NCBI GenBank assembly: GCA_021325615.1
Contig: JAJPGU010000028.1
Location: 27,168 to 91,167 of the forward strand
Origin: Nitrososphaerota archaeon
Lineage (GTDB): Archaea > Thermoproteota > Nitrososphaeria > Nitrososphaerales > Nitrosopumilaceae
DNA length: 64,000 bases
Direction of reading: 5' to 3'
Shown: one piece after another, positions 17,332 through 25,755 of the stretch
Position numbering within the stretch: the stretch's first letter is position 1
Layout: every line of letters begins with the position of its first letter
Program-made: the position numbers and the translations under genes
The notes under the pieces: model-generated
What the model saw: the letters and a program-made list of their open reading frames with translations, nothing else
Databases searched by the model: none
What the model was told of the DNA's origin: nothing

Positions 17332-18150
17332 ATGAGCAAAGAAGATGTCGAGTTTATTGGCAAGCAAGTTAAGGACATGTATGGCACATACATTGGAAAA
17401 GTCATAGGCACTATAACCGACATAGACGGAAGTGTACAAACCGTCGGAGTTGACTGTGGTTCCGAAGGGCTGAAACAAGTTCCTTTTGAGCAGCTCGTAG
17501 TTCAGGGGCAATATGTGATTTTCATTCCTAGGTGGAGATTGGATGCCCAGAGGCTGCTGAGGGAAAAGGGCCTTACATTGCGCCGAATCCGTGCGCTGAT
17601 AGACATCGTATCTGAAAATGACGACATGAAGGAGGACGCTGAATTGATCCACGAGAAGTATAAGACGAAACTGCTTACTCTGGATGAGACCGAGCGGCAT
17701 ATCAAGGGAAGACTGGAGCAAAGACTGGCAGACCTTGACAATCAGCTAAAATCAATCAGGATGCTAAGATTTGATGCCAAATTGCAAAACAAAAGCAATG
17801 AAATTTCTGATGCCAAGTATGAGTCAGTCAAAACCCACACGGTCGAAATCATAGAGCACATCGAACACGAAAAGGCAGAGATAGTAAACATTCAGCGTAG
17901 GATCAACGACCTTTCAGTGGACAGCGTGGAGAAAACGGAAAGTCCAAAACAGGATATTCATTCAGCCGCCGTTTCCTACCTTGGTACGGTGGAAACAGTA
18001 CCTTCTCCTCCAAAGATGCCAGTGTCGGCCGGCGCAGCAGTTGGTGAAAGCAATTCCCAACCATCAACTCCTAAACCGGTTGCCATTGGAGCCGATGGTG
18101 AAGAAGATCCTCAAGATTCGGACTGGCTTAAGAGAATTTCATCGTCTTAG
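17332..18150 (+). CDS. cdvA: cell division protein CdvA
   Basis: CdvA is the membrane-associated scaffold that recruits ESCRT-III-like CdvB at mid-cell during archaeal division. The protein starts MSKEDVEFIGKQVKDMYG, with an N-terminal PRC-barrel (about 5-70, YIGKVIGTITDIDG and QVPFEQLVVQG). A long coiled coil follows (about 75-210, LTLRRIRALIDIVSENDDMKEDAEL onward). The C-terminus is low-complexity Pro/Ser-rich linker ending in DSDWLKRISSS, which may be the CdvB-binding tail. No cdvB or cdvC is adjacent, as in other Thaumarchaeota, where cdvA is unlinked. ATG 17323 would add three residues. Confidence 0.88.
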   Translation: MSKEDVEFIGKQVKDMYGTYIGKVIGTITDIDGSVQTVGVDCGSEGLKQVPFEQLVVQGQYVIFIPRWRLDAQRLLREKGLTLRRIRALIDIVSENDDMKEDAELIHEKYKTKLLTLDETERHIKGRLEQRLADLDNQLKSIRMLRFDAKLQNKSNEISDAKYESVKTHTVEIIEHIEHEKAEIVNIQRRINDLSVDSVEKTESPKQDIHSAAVSYLGTVETVPSPPKMPVSAGAAVGESNSQPSTPKPVAIGADGEEDPQDSDWLKRISSS

Positions 18151-18196
18151 CGGTTCGTAGGGATGGGACTCCACTCCACCTCCTTTCGAGCGAACC

Positions 18197-18208
18197 TTTT
18201 TTTTAAAG
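18197..18208 (+). promoter_or_regulatory. TATA-like box of acs
   Basis: TTTTTTTTAAAG is centred 22-25 bases upstream of the TTG codons at 18225 and 18228. This is the spacing expected for a leaderless archaeal mRNA beginning at the start codon. Confidence 0.4.
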
Positions 18209-18224
18209 ATGGTATCAACACTGT

Positions 18225-20147
18225 TTGTTGGATACCTCGTATGAGATAGGCTTGGGAAATGATGACCGCCTCCTGCGGAAGCGCGCCTCCGACGATTACG
18301 TCAAATTTTGGGAGGAGCAGGCACAAAACCTCCAGTGGTTTGCAAAGTGGGACAGTCCACTAGAATGGAACCCGCCCTTCGCAAGGTGGTTTGTTAACGG
18401 CAAACTGAATGCTTCCTACAATGCCATTGATGTAATAGCTCAAAAAAACCCAGGCAAGACTGCCATCTTGTGGGAAAATGAAAACGGGCAAACTAGGTCG
18501 CTCACCTATGGCGAGATGCTTGTTTATGTCTGCAAGGTTGCAAACGCTCTCAAGTTACTTGGGGTGGCAAAGGGTGACAGGGTAACGGTATACCTGCCCA
18601 TGATCCCAGAACTTGTGGTGACTCTTCTTGCCTGCTCGAGAATCGGTGCAATTCACACGGTAATTTTCTCAGGCTTTAGCTCGCAGTCCATACGCGATAG
18701 GGTGGTCGATTCGGAGTCCAAGGTCATAATAACAGCAGACGGGGGGTTCCGAAGGGGCGAGGTGGTTCCTTTGAAGAAGGCAGTTGACGAAGCAATTTTT
18801 GGGCTTGAGTTTGTAGAACACGTCCTAGTGTACAGGCACGCCAACTTGGAGGTGAACTTTGGCAAAAAGGACAGGCTGTGGGAAGACCTTCTTGAAAAAG
18901 CCCCCGAACACTGTCCCGCGGAGGAAATGGAGAGTACCCACCCGCTCTACATATTGTACACCTCTGGAACAACAGGGAAGCCAAAAGGAGTACTGCATGG
19001 AACTGGAGGGTATTTGGTACACCTTTACAGCACCTTCAAGTGGATCTTTGATATCAGGGATGACGACATTTATTTCTGTACTGCCGATATAGGATGGGTG
19101 ACGGGGCACAGCTATGTGGTGTACGGACCGCTGATGCATGGCGCAACACAGGTTTTGTATGAGGGGGCGCTAGTCTTCCCGACCCCTGGAAGGTTATGGG
19201 ATCTGGTGGAAAAATACGGAGTGACTATCCTTTATACTACTCCTACTGCCTTGCGCATGTTCATGAAATATGGGGACTTGATTCCCAACTCTCACAATTT
19301 ATCGAGTCTTAGGCTCCTTGGTACCGTGGGAGAGCCAATCAATCCCGAGGTCTGGCGTTGGTATTTTAATGTGATAGGGAAGGGGCGGTGCCCGATCGTG
19401 GATACGTGGTGGCAGACCGAGACCGGGGGCACGATGATCTCGCCCGTGCCAGGTGTAGAGACAATCCCGCTAAAGCCAGGTTCTGCGGCAAGGCAGCTGC
19501 CTGGAATACATGTAGCGGTGGTCGATGAAAATGGAAATGACGTGCCCCCAGAAACAAAGGGCTACCTTGTTGTAAAAACTCCCTGGCCTGGAATGCTTCT
19601 TACGCTGTGGGGAGATGATGACAAATACAGAACGGTATACTGGTCAAAATACAAGAACATGTACTATCCGGGAGATTATGCAATCCGGGACAAGGATGGT
19701 TATTTCTGGATGCTTGGGAGGGCAGACGATGTCCTCAAGGTGGCAGGACACAGGCTTGGAACTGCAGAAATTGAAAGTGGATTTGTCTTGCACAAATCCG
19801 TTGCCGAGGCAGCCGTCTGCGGAATACCGCACGAGGTAAAGGGCGAGGCCATAATAGCTTTTTTGGTGTTAAAGGAGGGCGTGATGCCCGACAAAAAATT
19901 AAGGGAAGAACTTATCCTGCACATAAGGAAGGTCGTGGGACCAATTGCCACTCCGGATAAACTTTACATCGTCTCAAAACTTCCAAAAACGCGGAGCGGC
20001 AAGATAATGAGGAGGCTGCTGAAATCCGTTGCAAACAACGACAAGATAGGGGACGTGAGCACTCTTGAAGATGAGGGGGCTGTCGACGAGGTGCGGTCTG
20101 CCTTCGCTGAGCTGGATAAGGCAGTCCATGGGGACGGGGTTAGATAG
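18225..20147 (+). CDS. acs: acetyl-CoA synthetase (AMP-forming)
   Basis: The 640-residue ANL-family enzyme activates acetate (or a close short acid such as propionate or 3-hydroxypropionate) with ATP and CoA. The N-terminal FWEEQAQNLQWFAKWDSPLE region is typical of Acs. The ATP loop is YTSGTTGKPKG, followed by TADIGWVTGHSYVVYGPL and DTWWQTETGG. The C-terminal lid has GRADDVLKVAGHRLGTAEIE and KTRSGKIMRR, whose last Lys is the residue acetylated in regulated Acs enzymes. Translation starts at TTG 18225 or 18228. It overlaps the convergent DUF192 gene by eight bases. Exact substrate cannot be settled by eye. Confidence 0.88.
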   Translation: MLDTSYEIGLGNDDRLLRKRASDDYVKFWEEQAQNLQWFAKWDSPLEWNPPFARWFVNGKLNASYNAIDVIAQKNPGKTAILWENENGQTRSLTYGEMLVYVCKVANALKLLGVAKGDRVTVYLPMIPELVVTLLACSRIGAIHTVIFSGFSSQSIRDRVVDSESKVIITADGGFRRGEVVPLKKAVDEAIFGLEFVEHVLVYRHANLEVNFGKKDRLWEDLLEKAPEHCPAEEMESTHPLYILYTSGTTGKPKGVLHGTGGYLVHLYSTFKWIFDIRDDDIYFCTADIGWVTGHSYVVYGPLMHGATQVLYEGALVFPTPGRLWDLVEKYGVTILYTTPTALRMFMKYGDLIPNSHNLSSLRLLGTVGEPINPEVWRWYFNVIGKGRCPIVDTWWQTETGGTMISPVPGVETIPLKPGSAARQLPGIHVAVVDENGNDVPPETKGYLVVKTPWPGMLLTLWGDDDKYRTVYWSKYKNMYYPGDYAIRDKDGYFWMLGRADDVLKVAGHRLGTAEIESGFVLHKSVAEAAVCGIPHEVKGEAIIAFLVLKEGVMPDKKLREELILHIRKVVGPIATPDKLYIVSKLPKTRSGKIMRRLLKSVANNDKIGDVSTLEDEGAVDEVRSAFAELDKAVHGDGVR

Positions 20148-20634
20148 AAATTATATCAAGCTTTGAGGTTGAAGTTATGTTGAATTTGTTTATGAAGCCC
20201 GCAGTCACCTCTAGTACGTACTTTGCGGGTTTTCCTCCGCCGTTGTCGACGGTACAGGTTACGGTTTCAAGGGCAGATTTGCACGGCTGGACATATTTGG
20301 CCATGTGAACAATGTTTCCTTGGCTGTCAAACCATATTATGTCAAGAGGAAATTGCATATTCAGCATCCAGATTGGTATCACCTGCTCATTGTTCATGAC
20401 AAAGATCATTCCATTGTCATATGGCATCTGATTCTGAAACATCAGTCCCCTAGTCCTTTGGGCATCGGTTTCTGCTATCTGAACGTCCAAGGTTACGTTA
20501 CCTATCTTCACGGTCCCACGCGGAAACTTTACTTCTGCAAGCTTTGATTCGGAAGGTATTGTCAGGACTCCTACTAACCCGATTATAGCAGCGGTGATGG
20601 CTATTGGAATTAATACCTGTCCCCTTGTTGCCAC
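20140..20634 (-). CDS. DUF192 family membrane-anchored protein
   Basis: The 164-residue protein has an N-terminal membrane anchor (about 7-26, LIPIAITAAIIGLVGVLTI). The DUF192 domain follows, with VQIAETDAQRTRGLMFQ, NGMIFVMNNEQVIPIWMLNM and PLDIIWFDSQGNIVHM. DUF192 proteins are small extracytoplasmic beta proteins without a settled function. Two cysteines in the second half could form a disulfide. It is convergent with acs. Confidence 0.8.
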   Translation of the reverse strand: MATRGQVLIPIAITAAIIGLVGVLTIPSESKLAEVKFPRGTVKIGNVTLDVQIAETDAQRTRGLMFQNQMPYDNGMIFVMNNEQVIPIWMLNMQFPLDIIWFDSQGNIVHMAKYVQPCKSALETVTCTVDNGGGKPAKYVLEVTAGFINKFNITSTSKLDIISI

Positions 20635-20688
20635 AAAGACCTTGTGCCGAGTCTAGTTAAAAACCAATGGACAAAACCTTACTTGCAG

Positions 20689-21033
20689 TTACTTTATCTT
20701 TTCCTTAAAGTCGGAGATGTGGGCTGCAAAGTTTCTGGTCTCGTGGCCTATGTCCGAGATGGTGGCACCGTTGTAGACCTTGTCTAGATACCTGCCGGCT
20801 ATTATCATCGGGACACCAGCAACGGTAGTAAACGGCTCAGGCGAAAGAAGAAAAATGAAGCCTATCTTCTGGATCTTCTTTCCCGGCGCAGGGGCTCGCT
20901 GAAGCGCACCAAGGGCCCTTGCAGTTCCTCGATCGTCAAGGCTTCCTAGGCTTGAATATATCTCTGCTCTTCTCTTTACAGATTCCCGCATTTTTTTAAT
21001 TTTATGAATACTCTTCCTAATTCCCTCATCCAT
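20689..21033 (-). CDS. conserved hypothetical protein, 114 aa
   Basis: The protein starts MDEGIRKSIHKIKKMRESVKR, a basic amphipathic helix. A Gly/Ala-rich stretch and a hydrophobic segment follow (IGFIFLLSPEPFTTVAGVPMIIAG), then an acidic helical C-terminus. The central segment may be a membrane hairpin or buried strand. No family was recognised. It sits between the DUF192 gene and the PIN-ATPase on the same strand with gaps of 54 and 90 bases. Confidence 0.5.
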   Translation of the reverse strand: MDEGIRKSIHKIKKMRESVKRRAEIYSSLGSLDDRGTARALGALQRAPAPGKKIQKIGFIFLLSPEPFTTVAGVPMIIAGRYLDKVYNGATISDIGHETRNFAAHISDFKEKIK

Positions 21034-21123
21034 GTCCTACTCAATTTCTGGGATTTCTAGATAAGATTCCATGCAAAAGATCAATTACAACAAGGTGAAG
21101 ATTTCCGATCAACCAGCCTTTGA

Positions 21124-22932
21124 CTAGTCTTGTATGGCCACCCTTATGTCGTCTTTTGACATGACGGCGTTGACCAGCTTCTTTCCGTGGTTTGACCTCT
21201 TGGCTATGATTATCCTGCCCCGCTTGCCTACTCGCGTGGAAATGAGGTGTTTTCCCCTGATGTAGACATCGGCATTCCTTCCAGAATTTTCCGGACTGAC
21301 TTCTAGAACCATGTTGTTGCCTGACTCGGACATTTCAAACCACTCCCCGCTGCCATTGGAGCGCTCCCTTGGCTCTACATCAATGTGAACGCCAAGGCTT
21401 TTTTCAAGCTCGTTGATAGTCGAGCCCCCACGGCCTATTAATGAAGGGATGGAATCCTTGTCAACCCTGACCCGAACTCTGTTGTTTGAGAGTATTTCAA
21501 TTTCTGCATCGGGATCATACCTCCTCAACGTGTCCTTTATTTTCGACTCCGCCAGCCTCTCTATGCCGCCTGACCTTGCCTCCTTGGAAATGGGTATGAC
21601 TATGTTTTCCTCACCATAGGTGTAAATTTCATATTCTAATGAATGGTTTTCAAAATTCCTGACCTCTATGACTGGTCTTGCCAAGTCTTGTTCGGTCATT
21701 CCGGTTGGCACCTTGACCTTGAATTCCAACTCATACACTTTGGATATTTGGCCTGCCTTGATAAAGACAACCGTGTCCAAGATGTGGGGAATCATTCCAA
21801 GTTCGACCTTCCCTATGAACCTCTGTATGGCATCAAGGGGTGCATTGGCATGTACCACTCCGACCATTCCAACCCCTGCGAGCCTCAGATCGGAGAATAC
21901 CCTAAAGTCGTGGAATCGTCTAACCTCGTCAAATATTGTGTAGTCTGGCCTTACAAGTAGAAGTATGTCGGCCGCGTTTTCAAAGCTACCGTCTAGAAGA
22001 GTGTATTGGGTAACCTTCTCGTTAACTTGCAAATCCCTTGGCGACTCGAACGTTTTCACAATTTTGCCTTTTCCCGAGTAAAAGTCTGCAAGACTCGATG
22101 CAAAGGTGCTCTTGCCAGACCCCGGAGCACCTGCAACAAGTATGCCTTCGGAGCTGTCTGAAAGCCTTTTCATCAGTTTTTCCGAAATGCTATACTGCTC
22201 AAGGGAAAGTTTGACGAGGGGGTGGGTAATCGTGATTTCATAGCTGCCGGAAAATGGCCTGTGTGTGACCACAACCCTGAAGTCTCGGAACTGGACAACC
22301 AATGCACCAGACTTTGAAATCTCGATGACGCCACTTTGGTTCACTCTGGCGGATTCCAATAGCTCAGTTGTGATGCCTTCGAGATATTCCTTGTCAAGTG
22401 CCTTGTCTCCAAGTTCGACCAAGGAAAACGCGCCAGGCTTACCCCGTTTCGCCATGGGTTTCGTGCCCTCCTTCAGGTGGATGCTCATTGTCTGGTCGTC
22501 GAAATACTTCTCAAACTCGAGATCTTTTACTTTTACCTGCGGTTTTGAATAACTGGTCTTGATGCCCTCAGCTTGCGCCACGAGAGCCTGAACATAATCT
22601 GCCGTGTAAAACGTGGCTGAATTCTTCTTCGCAATGTCTTTTATGATTGCGTCGATTCTTCCATGCCTTGCCAGTTTGATATCGTCCATGGTGGGCCGTT
22701 CGCCCTCGAACCTGAGCGTGATGTTGTTTTTCTGGGCAAGGTCGCGGATCTTCCTTATTTCCTCAAGGCCTACAAAGCCATAGTCCTTGTTCTGCGAGGC
22801 CTGGGATTGTAACTCGTCCAAAACAGCTACGGGTATGATTATCTCGCAGCCTGAGAGACTTCCCGACTCTACCATCTTGGTGATCTCGCCGTCTATTATG
22901 ATGCTGGTGTCTACTACTATCTTCTCCATCAC
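21124..22932 (-). CDS. PINA-like ATPase (PIN domain, P-loop ATPase, KH domain)
   Basis: The 602-residue protein has an N-terminal PIN domain (1-125: VVDTSIIIDGEI, PVAVLDELQ, ADYVQALVA with conserved acidic residues). A PilT/VirB11-like ATPase follows, with Walker A GAPGSGKS at 268-275 and YTIFDEVRRFHDFRVFSDLR. A C-terminal KH-like domain contains SLIGRGGSTINELEKSLG. Sulfolobus PINA of this architecture is a hexameric ATPase that promotes Holliday junction migration and interacts with Hjc. A repair or RNA-processing role is inferred here from that family. It is followed by small genes and preceded by the receiver gene. Confidence 0.85.
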   Translation of the reverse strand: MMEKIVVDTSIIIDGEITKMVESGSLSGCEIIIPVAVLDELQSQASQNKDYGFVGLEEIRKIRDLAQKNNITLRFEGERPTMDDIKLARHGRIDAIIKDIAKKNSATFYTADYVQALVAQAEGIKTSYSKPQVKVKDLEFEKYFDDQTMSIHLKEGTKPMAKRGKPGAFSLVELGDKALDKEYLEGITTELLESARVNQSGVIEISKSGALVVQFRDFRVVVTHRPFSGSYEITITHPLVKLSLEQYSISEKLMKRLSDSSEGILVAGAPGSGKSTFASSLADFYSGKGKIVKTFESPRDLQVNEKVTQYTLLDGSFENAADILLLVRPDYTIFDEVRRFHDFRVFSDLRLAGVGMVGVVHANAPLDAIQRFIGKVELGMIPHILDTVVFIKAGQISKVYELEFKVKVPTGMTEQDLARPVIEVRNFENHSLEYEIYTYGEENIVIPISKEARSGGIERLAESKIKDTLRRYDPDAEIEILSNNRVRVRVDKDSIPSLIGRGGSTINELEKSLGVHIDVEPRERSNGSGEWFEMSESGNNMVLEVSPENSGRNADVYIRGKHLISTRVGKRGRIIIAKRSNHGKKLVNAVMSKDDIRVAIQD

Positions 22933-23003
22933 CTACCCAGCCAAGGACGCACATTTTAACCATAACTGTAATCATGGCCGGGTTTGATGCGCTGGGCTGA
23001 TTG

Positions 23004-23372
23004 CTAACTGTTAAACTGGAGAACTTGCATTATCTTGCCAAGGACGTCCTCAAAGTTAAAGGGCTTGAGTATGTAGGCTGCGGCTCCCTCTGTAATGCAT
23101 TCCCTGATCACTCCCTGGTCGTCGCTTGCCGTGATCATGATGACCTTTGCTTTTGGCCTGATTGTAATTATTTCCTTTAAAACCGCAAGACCATCTTTTT
23201 TCGGCATCGCCATGTCTAGGAGAACAAGGTCGGGATCCGACTTTTTGAACTGCTCTAGGGCCTCAAGTCCGTTTGCGGCTTCAGCGATGCATTCGTGCTT
23301 GCCTATTGCTATGATGTCTCTGAGAACCATTCTGATGGCATCGGAGTCGTCTGCTATCATTATCCTTGCCAC
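23004..23372 (-). CDS. CheY-like stand-alone response regulator
   Basis: The 122-residue receiver domain has no output domain. Acidic pocket D8 and D9, phospho-acceptor D53 in LVLLDMAMPKKDG, Thr81 in VIMITAS and Lys103 in ILKPF are all present. It would act by protein interaction or as a phosphate shuttle. It lies 41 bases downstream of the HPt-like gene on the same strand and divergent from the histidine kinase at 23849, forming a likely phosphorelay. Confidence 0.88.
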   Translation of the reverse strand: MARIMIADDSDAIRMVLRDIIAIGKHECIAEAANGLEALEQFKKSDPDLVLLDMAMPKKDGLAVLKEIITIRPKAKVIMITASDDQGVIRECITEGAAAYILKPFNFEDVLGKIMQVLQFNS

Positions 23373-23413
23373 ACCTTACAGTTTGCCGGCTGACTATTTA
23401 AGTTCAGAAGGGA

Positions 23414-23782
23414 TCAAAGACCTGACACCTGTGGCAGTATGTCTCGTATGTTTTTTTTAAAATCAGACAAGCTGGACCCATGTAGACCGGAAAAATTTTT
23501 CTTCATATCGCTTACGGCGCCGACAATAACGTGAAAGGATCCGCGGGTCTTACCCTTGCATATTACGTGAACAATTACAACCTCCGTCGCTTTTGCCATT
23601 TCTCCCACATCGTCTTCGCCTATCATGGGGGCGAGTCCCTTGAGCTTATGAAGATGCCCCTTTATCTCCTTGGAATTCTCGAATATGCCTGAATCGTCCT
23701 TGCAACGAATGACTGCTTTTTCAAGAGCAGCCAATTCGGACTGGATTTCCTGTCTTGCAACCTGGAGAAACTCGTCGGACAT
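23414..23782 (-). CDS. HPt-like phosphotransfer protein
   Basis: The 122-residue all-helical protein contains HLHKLKGLAPMIGEDD, which matches the HxLKG phospho-His motif of HPt and CheA P1 domains, with H45 as the acceptor. Length is normal for a single HPt domain. It is transcribed divergently from the histidine kinase and directly upstream of the receiver gene. Its role as intermediate between kinase and receiver is inferred from motif and neighbourhood. Confidence 0.7.
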   Translation of the reverse strand: MSDEFLQVARQEIQSELAALEKAVIRCKDDSGIFENSKEIKGHLHKLKGLAPMIGEDDVGEMAKATEVVIVHVICKGKTRGSFHVIVGAVSDMKKNFSGLHGSSLSDFKKNIRDILPQVSGL

Positions 23783-23813
23783 TTTAACTAATTACTATAC
23801 CTATTTCATACAA

Positions 23814-23824
23814 GCTTTTATAGG
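23814..23824 (+). promoter_or_regulatory. TATA-like box of the histidine kinase gene
   Basis: GCTTTTATAGG lies in the 66-bp divergent spacer, about 28 bases before the TTG start at 23849. A leaderless transcript is likely. The same spacer must also hold the promoter of the leftward HPt/receiver pair, so the two units could be regulated together. Confidence 0.4.
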
Positions 23825-23848
23825 CTTGCGCGCAGTCTCCCTATCGAA

Positions 23849-25723
23849 TTGAAGCTAACTCAAAAAACATACTTGTTACTCGGGATAATAATCGGAGTTT
23901 CAGCAGTAAATCTTTTCCTCTTGCTTTCCATTTCGCAGCAAAACCTAGATGTGTTGCACTCGATAAGTGATGCCGACGACCTCAAGGTGATTGTAGAGAG
24001 AATCGAAGGCACTGCAAATTCGATAGCAGGCGGTAATGAGACCGACAGACAGACACTGGTGAACGAAATTGCCGATTTTGATAGTACATATGCAGTCTTA
24101 GGGACTGGTGGCACCTATCAGGATACCACAGTTGTTGGAGTTCCCTCACAACTGCATCCAGTGTATGAGGCGGTGGGAAATTCGTGGCAGGTATACAAAC
24201 AAGACACGGAGAAGATCCGGCAGGAATCCGTTTTTGATCCTAAAGTGAAGAATGCACTCACCTATATCTTGGGCAAAAACGGTGATTTAATTTCCCTTAC
24301 AAATGGGGTGGTAAACGATCTAGCCACGCTTGACAGGAACTATAACAAACAGAAGATGATCGCAGCAGAAATGGTAAATGTTGCAAAGGATATCGGGCAG
24401 AACACATTGCTAATATCCATCGGAGAGGGAAAGAATGCTACTGAGGCAATTCGTAAGGATAGGATTACCTATGATGCTGATCTGAAAACCCTTGAAGGGA
24501 TGCCCCTTGACGACCCTTCGTATGCCCAATACGGTATAACGCAGCAAAATTTGCCTCTGATTCCAAGGTCAAACTCGGGTTCCTTGAGGTCCATTGATCC
24601 GCTTTGGGCTGCTGAAAAAGCAAAACTGGAATTTGTTGAAAATAATACCTTAATTTCAAAGGAATTTGGCTCAGCACTGGAGTCCCTTGACGACCACGGG
24701 ACGGACCTGCTCAAAATTACCTCGCAATTTGTCGATGAATGGAACAAATTTGTAGACTCTAACTTGCGCCAAAATGTTGTAATTGTCCAGGGACTGCTCA
24801 TTGCTGACAGCGGGGTCTTCGCGGCGGTCTTGATATCGATTAAAAAATCCCTCGGGCCCCTGAAGATGCTCACCAACCAGATCGTGAGGGTGAGAGAGGG
24901 GATTTTTGGAGAGCCTATAGATTATGTTTCAGACGATGAAATAGGAGAACTTGCCACCACCATAAACTCACTTTCTAGTACAATCCAGAGGAAAGAGGAG
25001 GAGGCTAAGAAAGTGGAAATTTCGAAGGACGAGTTTCTTGCCATGATCACTCACGAGCTTAAGACGCCGCTTGTGCCAATCCAGGGATATTCCGACATAC
25101 TGCTTGGGGAACACTTGGGCCCGCTTAACAAGAATCAAAAGGACAGAATCGAAGTTATCAGATCAAGCGCGGCGTCGCTCTTACAGCTTATATCCGACCT
25201 TCTCGACGCCCAGAAGCTCGAACTCGGTCAACTCAGGATAAAAAAATCCACTCATAATATACGGAAAACTATAGAGAACACCATCATGGTCATGCAGCCG
25301 CAGGCCATGGCAGACAGGATCGCGCTAATTCATACCCTCGACAGGGATGTCTACGCGGAATACGATGAAGAGAGGATAATCCAGGTGCTCACGAACCTAA
25401 TAAAAAACAGCCTAAAGGCGACGCCGCCAAAGACTGGAAAGATAGAAATTTCTGTGGAAGAAAGAGCTGACGAGGTAATCGTTTCCGTAAAGGACAATGG
25501 AAAGGGAATACCGCAAGACTCTATCGAAAAAGTCTTCAAAAAGTTTTATCAGGTAGACACCTCGACAACCCGAGAATCCGGCGGAAGTGGACTTGGCCTT
25601 TCGATATGTAAGGGAATAATTGACGCGCACGGTGGGAAAATATGGGTTTCGAGCGAACTCTCGAAAGGATCAATGTTCTCATTTGCACTTCAAAAGGGAA
25701 ACTCATCCAAAACCCCCGTATAA
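23849..25723 (+). CDS. membrane sensor histidine kinase
   Basis: The 624-residue kinase has an N-terminal membrane segment (5-28). A large helical extracytoplasmic sensor of about 290 residues follows, then a second membrane segment near residues 308-330 (VVIVQGLLIADSGVFAAVLISI). A HAMP linker precedes the HisKA domain with phospho-His H402 in MITHELKTPL. The ATPase domain has LTNLIKNSLKAT, VKDNGKGIP and GGSGLGLSICKGIIDAHGG. No receiver is fused. It probably phosphorylates the divergently encoded HPt/receiver pair. The start is TTG. Confidence 0.88.
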   Translation: MKLTQKTYLLLGIIIGVSAVNLFLLLSISQQNLDVLHSISDADDLKVIVERIEGTANSIAGGNETDRQTLVNEIADFDSTYAVLGTGGTYQDTTVVGVPSQLHPVYEAVGNSWQVYKQDTEKIRQESVFDPKVKNALTYILGKNGDLISLTNGVVNDLATLDRNYNKQKMIAAEMVNVAKDIGQNTLLISIGEGKNATEAIRKDRITYDADLKTLEGMPLDDPSYAQYGITQQNLPLIPRSNSGSLRSIDPLWAAEKAKLEFVENNTLISKEFGSALESLDDHGTDLLKITSQFVDEWNKFVDSNLRQNVVIVQGLLIADSGVFAAVLISIKKSLGPLKMLTNQIVRVREGIFGEPIDYVSDDEIGELATTINSLSSTIQRKEEEAKKVEISKDEFLAMITHELKTPLVPIQGYSDILLGEHLGPLNKNQKDRIEVIRSSAASLLQLISDLLDAQKLELGQLRIKKSTHNIRKTIENTIMVMQPQAMADRIALIHTLDRDVYAEYDEERIIQVLTNLIKNSLKATPPKTGKIEISVEERADEVIVSVKDNGKGIPQDSIEKVFKKFYQVDTSTTRESGGSGLGLSICKGIIDAHGGKIWVSSELSKGSMFSFALQKGNSSKTPV

Positions 25724-25755
25724 AGTAAAATACCTGCCGGCTTGGATCTTTTAGT

